The notes beneath the pieces were generated by a model. It saw nothing but the letters and a program-made list of their open reading frames with translations. It was not told where the DNA came from and did not search any database. 5,989 nt of DNA from Chloroflexota bacterium (GTDB lineage: Bacteria; Chloroflexota; UBA6077; CF-72): contig JAFAWJ010000113.1 of the NCBI GenBank assembly GCA_019242065.1, positions 1 through 5,989 on the forward strand. Reading direction: 5' to 3'. The translations under genes were made by a program, and so were the position numbers. Each line of letters opens with the position of its first letter. Position 1 is the stretch's first letter. This document shows positions 1-5,989 of the stretch, one piece after another.

Positions 1-833
1 TGGTATGTCGTCGTGCCGGCAACAGACGAGACGGCGGCTTTGTTGTCGGATTTGACCAGGATCCGCCGCATGTAATACAGCGCGTAGGGTACCCAGGACG
101 CGGTGATCTCGATGAAGCCCCAGCGCAGGTTCGGAAATCTCTGGGGCACCTGGAAGGTGATCAGCGAGCAGAACGCGCTCATCGCCGACATGTGGAATTT
201 GTGCAGCGTCATATGCGCCAGTCGATCCAGCGGCAGCGACTCCGACGAGCCGGTGCCGACGTGGAAGCAGATCGGCATGTCGAGGCGTTCGGCTTCGGAG
301 TAGAACGGGAAGAAATACTCTTCTGCCGGCCAGTGGCCGGCTTCTTCGTCACCTTTCTTCAGGACGCCGACAGCGCCGTGCTCTTTGGCGAAGTGGAGCT
401 CTTCGATGGCTTTGTCGATGTTCTGGAGTGGCGGCAGCATGATCCAGCGCAGCTTGCCCGAGGAGGCGGCAGTTTTGTCGGCGAGCCAGCGGTTGTAACT
501 GCGCAACAGGGCCAGTTCGATCTCGGGGGCGCCGATGCCGCCGGCGGAGAACATCGTCGGATAGATGACCTGGGTGTCGACGCCCATGTCGTGCATGGCC
601 TTGACGCGGGCGGGGACGTCCAGCAGCTCGCCCATGACCTGCCACTGGTCGCCGGGGGTCCAGCGGCTGCGCATGCGGGGGTAGCCGTTGATCAGCCAGA
701 AGCCGCGCGGTGGCAGGCCCTCGGGGCGGGGGATTTCACCCTTGGTGGGCAGGAAGCGCTTTTCGTCCTCGTTGAGATAGGCAAAGGTCGCGTCGCATTC
801 GGTGACGTGGGTGTCGGCGTCGATGACTGGCAC
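1..833 (-). CDS. Metal-dependent amidohydrolase (amidohydrolase-2 / ACMSD-like), 3' end cut by window edge
   Basis: The reading frame is open from a GTG at 833 to the window edge, giving 277 residues with the C-terminus missing; family members usually have about 330-400. The start is chosen because AAGGAG sits 10 bases upstream and the protein opens directly with the first barrel strand, MPVIDADTHVTE. This carries the D-x-H metal motif (Asp7, His9). A second candidate metal ligand is His191 in CFHVGTGS. The stretch YPTMFSAG then RSYNRWLAD (residues 91-119) and FPNLRWGFIEITASWVPY (233-250) are typical of the amidohydrolase-2 family, which hydrolyses or decarboxylates small, often cyclic or aromatic, compounds in the cytoplasm with a bound metal. 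Where ACMSD has a catalytic His in an HGGG motif, this protein has Glu242 in IEITASW. The last Asp ligand lies off-window. No signal peptide is seen. It follows the alpha/beta hydrolase gene by 18 bases, so it is probably cotranscribed. The fold is confident; the substrate is unknown. Confidence 0.9.
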   Translation of the reverse strand, partial: MPVIDADTHVTECDATFAYLNEDEKRFLPTKGEIPRPEGLPPRGFWLINGYPRMRSRWTPGDQWQVMGELLDVPARVKAMHDMGVDTQVIYPTMFSAGGIGAPEIELALLRSYNRWLADKTAASSGKLRWIMLPPLQNIDKAIEELHFAKEHGAVGVLKKGDEEAGHWPAEEYFFPFYSEAERLDMPICFHVGTGSSESLPLDRLAHMTLHKFHMSAMSAFCSLITFQVPQRFPNLRWGFIEITASWVPYALYYMRRILVKSDNKAAVSSVAGTTTY

Positions 834-843
834 TGGCGCTGTG

Positions 844-849
844 CTCCTT
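844..849 (-). promoter_or_regulatory. Ribosome-binding site deciding the GTG start of the amidohydrolase
   Basis: On the minus strand this reads AAGGAG. It lies just after the TAA stop of the preceding hydrolase gene (852-854) and 10 bases before the GTG at 833. No ATG fits the family N-terminus, and the first conserved strand begins at once after this GTG, so the site settles the start. It is the clearest Shine-Dalgarno element directly serving a recognised gene here. Confidence 0.75.
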
Positions 850-851
850 GT

Positions 852-2756
852 TTATGGGAGTGGGGATTGGAGTTGGATGAACTCGTCGCAGCGACGGGCG
901 GAGGTCGCCAGGATCTCGTCGATGTCGGATTCCAGCAGGTAGCGTGCGGCGGCGAGGGACGTAGCGGCGGCGCGGACCTGGCTCAGGTAGGACTCACGAC
1001 TGGGGTAGCGTTCTTCGATCGATGGCCGAGCGTCGCGCCAGGCGGCGCGCAGGGCGCGGGTCGGGGCGAAGGGGATGGTGGCGCCGTTCAACAGCAGGTT
1101 CATCATCGAGCCGCCGATGGACGGGTGGCGGGGGTTCCACCCCGTATACGTGGCGAGTGGCACCGCGACGTCCGGGTGACGCACGCCGCTGCGCTCGTTG
1201 CCATCGGTGTCGACGGCTGGCACTCCGTCCGGATAACTTCCGCCATCGACAGCGGGAAAGCTGGCTATCCCGTGCGCGGCGTCCGGCCCGTAGTCCAGGT
1301 GCTGGGTGGGGTACAGGCGCCGCGGCGGAATACCTGGGCCAGGCAACTCCGCGACGGAAGACACCAGCGCTGCTCGGGGGACCAGCGTGCCGTCGGACAA
1401 GCGCGGATACGCGCTGGGCGGTGGTACGACGTTGCGGGTGGCCCAGGCGTCGAGGTTCGCAAAGGCGGCGCGCACCAGCGGCCGATAGTCGATGGAGTTG
1501 TTGTAATACGTGGCGACGCTCGAAAACACGCGATTGTCCAGCGGCAGCGCGCCACCACCGTGGTGGGTGCCCGCCAGGTGATAGATGCGCACGTCGTCGG
1601 GAATGTCGGCGTCCGCCTGGCCGTCGGCGGTCGTGTGGATCAGCGCCACGTCCAGGTTGACGTACTCCGCCGAGGTATTGATGTGTATGACTTTGGGACG
1701 CGGGCCGTCAGCAGGCACGGGTTCGTCGAGAAACGGAGGAGCAAATCCAGGAGAATCGGAGCCGATAAAGGACGGCTGACCAAAGCGCCAGTTGGCCTCC
1801 GTGCGCAGGGGACCGGCGATTAGCGCCAGCACGCCATCCAGGAGCAACTGACCGTCTTCGTCGGCGTACATGCCCAGGTACAGGAGGTGGCGCAGCAACC
1901 GGCCGGTCTGCGAGCCGCCGAAGGCGATGGCGAAGTCGAGCGTGCCGGCGCACGGGTTGCCGTCTGACGCGGAGGCCGAACGCAGGAACGCGACGGTATC
2001 CCGCAGAGCGAGGAAACCGATGCCGGTGACGGGCGCGCCGCGCGCGGTGTAGATGACCTCGTAGATCTTGCCGGGCACGAAGCCGTCGTCGAAGGTGACG
2101 TGCGAACGGTCGGCATCGAAGCGCCACCGTTCGCGTGGAATCAGTCGCCGCGGGCCGAGCGGGTAGTCGAGCTCGGCGAGTGTGTCGTTGGGGCTGGCCA
2201 GGTCCGCAACTGGATAGGCAACATGCTCCACCGGTGAGGGCTCGTCGGCGACGCCAATGCGATCAGTCGGCGTATTGACCTGCACGATCGCGCGCACCTG
2301 GCCCGTGAGTGGCTCGCCATTGCGCGTCGCCTCGGGGGCACGCAATCCCAGACGCGGCGTACCGGGTGGCACGTTGTGTTGCCAGCCGCAGCTCACGATC
2401 GTGTAGCCCTGCTGGAGCAGCCAGCCCTGACTGTCGGGTTCTGGCGTGCGCGGCACACCCAGGTCGGTATTGCGGATCGCCACCGGATTGCCGCGGTTGA
2501 CCACGTCCAGGACCAGACGCCGGTTACCGCGGCCGGGGTCCTCGGGCATCAGAATCCGCACGTCGGCCGAGAAGCGGACCATGCCGCTGGCGTCGCGCGG
2601 CGCGAGGTCCAGGTCGACGATACGGGCGTTGACCGGGTGTCGGGGATCGACGGCAAAGCTGGCGGTGCCGAGCAGCTGGCAGTAGGCGCCGGCGGCGCCG
2701 AAGACGCGCCCGTTGGCGAAGGGCTGGCGGTCGAGATCGAGCTGTCGCAGTGGCAT
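852..2756 (-). CDS. Alpha/beta hydrolase domain protein (Abhydrolase_10 type), 634 residues
   Basis: A complete gene. The ATG at 2756 is preferred over an in-frame start at 2870 because it overlaps the stop of the binding-protein gene by one base (TGATG). The protein then begins MPLRQLDLDRQPFANG, resembling the family N-terminus, whereas the extra 38 residues only mirror another frame of the upstream gene. The nucleophile elbow is IAFGGSQTGRLLR with Ser282; Abhydrolase_10 proteins characteristically have GxSQ(S/T)GR rather than strict GxSxG. Candidate acid Glu364 lies in HINTSAEYVN and candidate base His398/His399 in LAGTHHGGG. The C-terminal part, with RPSIEERYPSRESYL and a helical tail ending in residues such as ILATSARRCDEF, also fits the family. 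No signal peptide or membrane segment is seen, so a cytoplasmic esterase or amidase-like hydrolase is likely. The length is toward the upper end for the family. It is placed between a solute-binding protein and an amidohydrolase, suggesting it acts on an imported compound. The substrate is not predictable. Confidence 0.88.
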   Translation of the reverse strand: MPLRQLDLDRQPFANGRVFGAAGAYCQLLGTASFAVDPRHPVNARIVDLDLAPRDASGMVRFSADVRILMPEDPGRGNRRLVLDVVNRGNPVAIRNTDLGVPRTPEPDSQGWLLQQGYTIVSCGWQHNVPPGTPRLGLRAPEATRNGEPLTGQVRAIVQVNTPTDRIGVADEPSPVEHVAYPVADLASPNDTLAELDYPLGPRRLIPRERWRFDADRSHVTFDDGFVPGKIYEVIYTARGAPVTGIGFLALRDTVAFLRSASASDGNPCAGTLDFAIAFGGSQTGRLLRHLLYLGMYADEDGQLLLDGVLALIAGPLRTEANWRFGQPSFIGSDSPGFAPPFLDEPVPADGPRPKVIHINTSAEYVNLDVALIHTTADGQADADIPDDVRIYHLAGTHHGGGALPLDNRVFSSVATYYNNSIDYRPLVRAAFANLDAWATRNVVPPPSAYPRLSDGTLVPRAALVSSVAELPGPGIPPRRLYPTQHLDYGPDAAHGIASFPAVDGGSYPDGVPAVDTDGNERSGVRHPDVAVPLATYTGWNPRHPSIGGSMMNLLLNGATIPFAPTRALRAAWRDARPSIEERYPSRESYLSQVRAAATSLAAARYLLESDIDEILATSARRCDEFIQLQSPLP

Positions 2757-2758
2757 CA
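2754..2758 (-). other. Stop/start overlap TGATG coupling binding protein to hydrolase
   Basis: On the minus strand the five bases read TGATG. TGA ends the substrate-binding protein and ATG starts the alpha/beta hydrolase, sharing one base. The bases upstream hold no strong Shine-Dalgarno sequence, which fits translation of the hydrolase by ribosomes that have just terminated. This fixes both the hydrolase start and the operon link. Confidence 0.8.
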
Positions 2759-4489
2759 GCTGATCCAGACCTGGTCCCACAGGAACGACGACCGGCCGGT
2801 GGGGATCATGTTCTGGACCGCGCTGCGTGTCAGCCAGATGAGGGCCCGCTCGGCGAAGACGATGGACCACGCCTGATCGATCATGTAGTCGTTCACCTGG
2901 GCGTACAGCTGTTTTTGTTTGGCTGGATCGGTCTCGGTGCTGACGGCGTTGACCATCGTGGTCCAGTCGTCGGTTTTGAACCCGGAGTTGTTTTTGCTGG
3001 GCGACCAGGCCGGCGAAGCGCCGAGCGGAGTAGCGGGTTGGTAGTTGCCCAGGCCGTCGCCGCTGACGTACAGGCCGTTGTACTGAATGCCGTTGACCTG
3101 GGCCAGCCAGGTGGCGGTGTCCATCGACAGGATGTTCAGCGTGACGCCGATCTTGGCGAGGTCCGCCTGGTACATCTGGGCGAAGGGCTGGAGGACCGGA
3201 TACGAGGATGGGATGTACAGCAAGTCGGCCTGGAGTCCGCTGACGCCGGCGTCGCTCAGGAGGGATTTCGCTTTGTCGAGGTCAAATGGGACCGAGGCGT
3301 TCTTAGCGTCGTCGTAGGCGGGGCTCGTCGAGCTCCAGAACAGCGCCAGCGGTTTGACGAGGCCCTGCATGATGCTGGTCGCGTAGCGCTGGCGATCGAT
3401 GGCGTAGTTGAAGGCCTGGCGGACGCGCTTGTCGTCGTACGGCGGGCGGGTGACGTTGATGCCGAATTCGTAGAACGTGCCGGCGAACGGGTGCTGGACG
3501 GCTTGAAAGTTCGGATCCTGTTTCAGACGGACGATGTTGTCGACGGCTTCGGTGCGCACCAGGTCCAGCGCGCCGGCTTCCAGTTGGACCAGGGCTGACT
3601 GTTGTTCGAGGATGTGCACGATGAAGCCGTCGATATACGGTTTGCCGGTGTCCCAGTAGTTCGCATTTTTCGAGAAGGTCAGCGAGTCACCCTGCTTCCA
3701 CTCCTGGAAAACGAACGGACCGGTGCCGATCGATCTGGTCTGCGCGTCTGGACCCTGCATGGTCACCGGGTCCAGGATGTTCAGCCACTCGAAGAAGTCG
3801 AACATCGACGGTCGCGAGGCGTCGGACTTCAGGACGAGGGTGTATTTGTCGGGAGTGTCGATGGTGGTGAACCAGTTGCTCCAGGTGACATACGAGCCGG
3901 AGGCGACTTTGGGATCGCGGGCACGGAGGATGTTCCACTTGACGTCGTCGCTGGTGAGCTCGCGGCCGGTGTGGAACTGCACGCCTGGGCGCAGGTTGAA
4001 CGTGACCTGGGTGTAGTCGGGGGTGACGTCCCAACTTTCGGCGAGCATGGGCTGGACGTTGCCGCTGGCGTCGTACTGGGTGAGTCGGTCGTAGGCGGTC
4101 CAGACGGTGTCGGTGGAGGGAGATGAGCGCTGGTGGCCGTCGAGGTTGGGGACGTCGGCGGTCGAGGCAAAGCGCAGGGTGCCGCCGGTCTTGTGGGCGG
4201 GCTGTGGCGTGGTGGCCGCGGCGGCGACGGCGGAGGTCGTCGCGGGCTGTGGCATCGCACTGCCCGATGTGGCACTGGCCGGCGTGGGATTGGCGGCGGC
4301 CGCGGGATTGGCTGAGGTGGGATTAGCCGCCGCGGATGTGGCCGGCGCGGGCGGGGCCGCCGCGGGTGTCGGGGCGGCGACCTGGGGCGCCACGCCGCAC
4401 GCGGCCAGCAGCGCACCCGTGGCGCTGAGCGTCATCAGGCGCAGCGCCGATCTCCGCGTGAGGCTCGAAGCTGACATATACGAAGTCAT
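2756..4489 (-). CDS. ABC transporter substrate-binding lipoprotein, peptide/oligopeptide (SBP_bac_5) family
   Basis: The 577-residue product is an extracytoplasmic solute receptor for an ABC importer. The N-terminus has a twin-arginine-like LTRRSALRLM (residues 10-19), a short hydrophobic stretch and the lipobox LLAAC, so Cys31 would be lipidated; the signal may be Tat-type. Residues 32-99 form an Ala/Pro/Thr/Ser/Asn linker. The binding domain begins at GGTLRFAS (about 102) and runs to the end, with family hallmarks: PMLAESWDVTPDYTQVTFNLRPG broken over its usual strands, FHTGRELTSDDVKWN, GTGPFVFQEWKQGD, NYWDTGKPYIDG and DKRVRQAFNYAIDRQR. The DppA/OppA cluster binds peptides, opines, sugars and other solutes, so the ligand is open. 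It starts 48 bases after the upstream gene and its stop overlaps the hydrolase start. Permease and ATPase genes are not in the window. The start is uncertain: ATG 4489 and ATG 4477 both lack a well-placed ribosome-binding site, while the best one (4519-4526) serves an ATG at 4514 in another frame. Confidence 0.93.
   Translation of the reverse strand: MTSYMSASSLTRRSALRLMTLSATGALLAACGVAPQVAAPTPAAAPPAPATSAAANPTSANPAAAANPTPASATSGSAMPQPATTSAVAAAATTPQPAHKTGGTLRFASTADVPNLDGHQRSSPSTDTVWTAYDRLTQYDASGNVQPMLAESWDVTPDYTQVTFNLRPGVQFHTGRELTSDDVKWNILRARDPKVASGSYVTWSNWFTTIDTPDKYTLVLKSDASRPSMFDFFEWLNILDPVTMQGPDAQTRSIGTGPFVFQEWKQGDSLTFSKNANYWDTGKPYIDGFIVHILEQQSALVQLEAGALDLVRTEAVDNIVRLKQDPNFQAVQHPFAGTFYEFGINVTRPPYDDKRVRQAFNYAIDRQRYATSIMQGLVKPLALFWSSTSPAYDDAKNASVPFDLDKAKSLLSDAGVSGLQADLLYIPSSYPVLQPFAQMYQADLAKIGVTLNILSMDTATWLAQVNGIQYNGLYVSGDGLGNYQPATPLGASPAWSPSKNNSGFKTDDWTTMVNAVSTETDPAKQKQLYAQVNDYMIDQAWSIVFAERALIWLTRSAVQNMIPTGRSSFLWDQVWIS
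4193..4396 (-). repeat. Low-complexity Ala/Pro/Thr/Asn linker of the binding lipoprotein
   Basis: Codons for residues 32-99 of the substrate-binding protein encode a disordered tether between the lipidated Cys31 and the folded domain. It contains three Asn-Pro units (ANPTS, ANPAAA, ANPTP). In DNA these appear as GGGATT on the plus strand at 4286, 4304 and 4319, spaced 18 and 15 bases, i.e. in codon phase. Such linkers are common in lipoproteins of Chloroflexota and Gram-positive bacteria. The short repeats make length variation between strains likely. Confidence 0.75.
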
Positions 4490-4518
4490 ATACCCCCGGA
4501 CTGTCAGTCGCCATCGTA

Positions 4519-4526
4519 CCCTCCCT
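4519..4526 (-). promoter_or_regulatory. Strong Shine-Dalgarno (AGGGAGGG) upstream of the binding-protein gene, in an awkward frame
   Basis: The minus strand reads AGGGAGGG followed by TACG and then ATG (4514-4512). That ATG opens a 63-codon frame, ending at 4323, that is out of frame with the substrate-binding protein. The annotated ATG of the binding protein (4489) lies 29 bases beyond the site, too far for normal initiation. It may be the true ribosome-binding site of the binding protein if the base count of the G run at 4493-4497 is off by one, or it may serve a leader reading frame. The site itself is clear; its target is not. Confidence 0.55.
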
Positions 4527-4537
4527 GGGCGCGGACT

Positions 4538-5989
4538 TCAGTCTTCGACGGTGACCGTCAGGTCGTCACCGCGCAGCAGGCGCACGGCGATCTGATACGT
4601 CTGGTGCATGGCGCGCGGCGTTGGCGCGTGCGCGGCGATATAGCGCGTGACCGACGCCAGCGTGCGCCGCGCGGCCAACGGATGCTCAAACTGCAGCGCG
4701 TGGAACTGCCGCACGCCCGCCTCGAGCGTCTGGTAGCCGTGGAACTCGGCGTCCTCGCGCAGGAGCGCATGCCCGAGGGTGCGAATGCTCTGCTCGGCGC
4801 GACCCTGCGCAATCGCCGCGTCGACCGCGCTGGCCGCGGGCGCGACCTGCTGTTCGCGATCCAGCAGCTCCAGCAAGCCCCTACCGTGCTCCGAAGCCAC
4901 ACTGCGTTCGTCAGGCAGCCGCGCCGCGGGGATATTCAGGAAGCGGTCAAGATACACGCGCATCGCCGCGTGGTACACACCGCGAGCCAGCTCGACCGAC
5001 GGGGCGCGGTCGAGTGCCTGGGCCAGCGCCTGGCACGCGGTCCAGGTGTTGTGCACCGTGTCCCAGTCGCCGAATTCGTTGCTGAGCGGAAATCGGCCCA
5101 GGCGCAGCACCGCCGCGTGCGCGACGGCCTGCCCGATCTCCGGCAATGCGACGCCGCGCTGGAGCGCGCGACTGATGGCGGTTGCACCGGCCGCTGGATC
5201 GTCCTCCAGCACCGCCGCGACAAGGAGATCGAAGCCATCCCCGAGCGGCGCGTTGCCCAGCGTGACGTCCGCGAGGCTGGCCACGTGGGGCGCCATGACC
5301 GCCACCAGGTCGACCGGATTGCGCCAGGAATTTTGCTCCTCGGAGCGTTGGGCGTCGCACAGTCCGCTGACCAGGCTGGGGAGGGTCAGCCGCGCCTCGG
5401 ACCAGCCGACGAGATCGAGGTATTCGCAGGCTTTGTTGATGAAGTCCAGCACATGCCCGGCGTCGAGGTAGACGTGGTCGGTGGCGGCGACCAGGAGCAT
5501 GTCCGCCAGTTGTGTCGAAGACGCACCGCTGGCGATGGCGGTCTGGAGTGCGCGCTCGGCGCCGTTGGTGTCACGCACCTGGACGGAGCGTCGAAACCAC
5601 GTCTTCAGGCGCTCGATCGACACGCTGGCGGCCGGCAGCGGCTCCAGGTCGAAGCGCGGCGGTCGCTGGGCGGTATCGCGCGCGACGTGGACCGCGCCGT
5701 GAAACAGGGCCAGTGGCCGGTCCTCGGCAGCCAGCACCGGCAGCAATTCCCCGAGGGCGGTGAGGATGGTCATACCCATCCCCCAGCCACCAGCGCGATA
5801 GCGCAACCCATAGCGCCCGACGCTCCGCAGGACGTCGGCCGGCGACGCGCCGCTGCCGAGCAGCGCGATGTTGGCTTTGGCCAGCACCAGGTCGAGCTGA
5901 TGCTCGAGCCCTTCGTCGAGGCGACCGAACCAGTGGTCGCTCTGCTCGGCGTCGACGTGGGGTTCGTCGAGGATGACGTATACGCTGTC
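4538..5989 (-). CDS. Four-fold helical repeat protein, 5' end cut; possible C-terminal part of a Rieske-domain protein
   Basis: The frame is open from the right edge to a TGA at 4538, giving 483 residues with the N-terminus missing. A GTG at 5887 is in frame but has no ribosome-binding site and lies inside coding-like sequence, so the gene continues off-window. The first visible residues, DSVYVILDEPHV, look like the last strand of a small beta domain. The remainder is predicted alpha-helical, with no signal peptide or membrane span visible. Four diverged repeats of about 70-85 residues can be aligned by eye. Notable conserved-looking patches are GGWGMGMTILTALGELLP (66-83), LFHGAVHVARD (95-105), ATDHVYLDAGHVLDFINKA (169-187) and RSEEQNSWRNPVDL (215-228). 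I recall similar helical regions in proteins annotated as Rieske 2Fe-2S domain-containing, but no Cys-x-His motif is in the window, so this is unverified. The gene ends 48 bases before the binding-protein gene. Its role is unknown; AhpD-like or other helical-repeat folds are alternatives. Confidence 0.8.
   Translation of the reverse strand, partial: DSVYVILDEPHVDAEQSDHWFGRLDEGLEHQLDLVLAKANIALLGSGASPADVLRSVGRYGLRYRAGGWGMGMTILTALGELLPVLAAEDRPLALFHGAVHVARDTAQRPPRFDLEPLPAASVSIERLKTWFRRSVQVRDTNGAERALQTAIASGASSTQLADMLLVAATDHVYLDAGHVLDFINKACEYLDLVGWSEARLTLPSLVSGLCDAQRSEEQNSWRNPVDLVAVMAPHVASLADVTLGNAPLGDGFDLLVAAVLEDDPAAGATAISRALQRGVALPEIGQAVAHAAVLRLGRFPLSNEFGDWDTVHNTWTACQALAQALDRAPSVELARGVYHAAMRVYLDRFLNIPAARLPDERSVASEHGRGLLELLDREQQVAPAASAVDAAIAQGRAEQSIRTLGHALLREDAEFHGYQTLEAGVRQFHALQFEHPLAARRTLASVTRYIAAHAPTPRAMHQTYQIAVRLLRGDDLTVTVED
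4628..5893 (-). repeat. Four tandem diverged protein repeats within the helical protein
   Basis: Approximate units are 5893-5672, 5563-5336, 5200-4946 and 4837-4628. Each begins with an Ala/Leu-x-x-Gly helix turn (NIALLGSGASPADVL, QTAIASGASSTQLAD, SRALQRGVALPEIGQ, DAAIAQGRAEQSIRT). A helix often ending in an Arg, Asp or His follows, then a helix of the type TILTALGELLPVL, FINKACEYLDLV or NTWTACQALAQAL. The last helix is of the type PLALFHGAVHVARD, SVELARGVYHAAMRVYLD or PLAARRTLASVTRYIAAH. Identity between units is low and the DNA is not repetitive, so the duplication is old. The boundaries are by eye and could move by ten residues. Confidence 0.55.

Noticed and set aside
325..341. A 17-base near-perfect palindrome (GCCGGCCA, one base, TGGCCGGC)
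   Set aside because: It lies in the middle of the amidohydrolase coding sequence, is not followed by a T run and encodes ordinary residues (AGHWPA). In GC-rich DNA such a short dyad is likely by chance.
192..1823. A 543-codon open frame on the plus strand opposite the two hydrolase genes
   Set aside because: It lies antisense to two recognised protein families. Its translation is rich in Gly, Val, Arg and Asp with no recognisable motif, as expected for the mirror frame of GC-rich genes. It also spans the junction of two real genes.
2757..2870. N-terminal extension of the alpha/beta hydrolase by 38 residues to an in-frame start at 2870
   Set aside because: The extension is Arg/His/Pro-rich, does not resemble a signal peptide or the family N-terminus, and would overlap the binding-protein gene by over 100 bases. 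The TGATG overlap gives a better start.
2750..3598. A 282-codon plus-strand frame, and smaller ones at 2376-2876, 3602-4126 and 4779-5471
   Set aside because: All are antisense shadows of the binding-protein, hydrolase and helical-protein genes. Their compositions mirror the codon bias of the minus strand and they have no supporting ribosome-binding site or family match.
4323..4514. A 63-codon minus-strand frame starting at the ATG with the best ribosome-binding site
   Set aside because: As a protein it has no recognisable features and its codons are the shifted signal-peptide and linker codons of the binding protein. I do not list it as a gene, but its start site is discussed as a finding.
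5885..5887. GTG at 5887 as the true start of the helical repeat protein
   Set aside because: There is no Shine-Dalgarno sequence upstream, the 34 upstream codons show the same G/C third-base bias, and the helix containing this codon continues upstream of it.

Overview
This GC-rich window (by eye about two thirds G+C, with strongly G/C third codon positions) is fully occupied by four minus-strand genes that read from the right edge to the left edge. The organism looks like a high-GC bacterium. A Chloroflexota (or similar soil/aquatic phylum) origin is my best guess. It rests on a solute-binding lipoprotein with a Tat-like twin-arginine signal, a lipobox and a long Ala/Pro/Thr/Asn linker, next to amidohydrolase-2 and Abhydrolase_10 enzymes. 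It is not proven by any marker gene.

Layout in transcription order: (1) 5989-4538, a 5'-truncated helical protein of at least 483 residues made of four diverged tandem repeats. Its first visible residues look like the end of a small beta domain, possibly a Rieske [2Fe-2S] domain lying off-window. (2) 4489-2756, a peptide/oligopeptide-type ABC transporter substrate-binding lipoprotein. (3) 2756-852, an alpha/beta hydrolase of the Abhydrolase_10 type. Its ATG shares one base with the stop of gene 2 (TGATG). (4) 833 to beyond position 1, a 3'-truncated metal-dependent amidohydrolase (amidohydrolase-2/ACMSD-like TIM barrel) with a GTG start and a clear AAGGAG ribosome-binding site.

Gaps between genes are 48, -1 and 18 bases. 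I see no internal terminator or convincing promoter, so the set reads as part of one operon. The simplest reading is a catabolic cassette: an extracytoplasmic binding protein captures a small organic compound, and two cytoplasmic hydrolases process it. The repeat protein, perhaps an electron-transfer or oxygenase-linked protein, sits upstream. No permease, transport ATPase or regulator is inside the window, and the substrate cannot be read from the sequence.

The most unusual points are the four-fold internal repeat of gene 1 with its His/Asp clusters, the mismatch between the best ribosome-binding site/ATG and the frame of gene 2 (one G in a G5 run would reconcile them), and the one-base coupling of a binding protein directly to a hydrolase. 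There are no RNA genes, mobile elements, CRISPR arrays or gene-free stretches over 50 bases.
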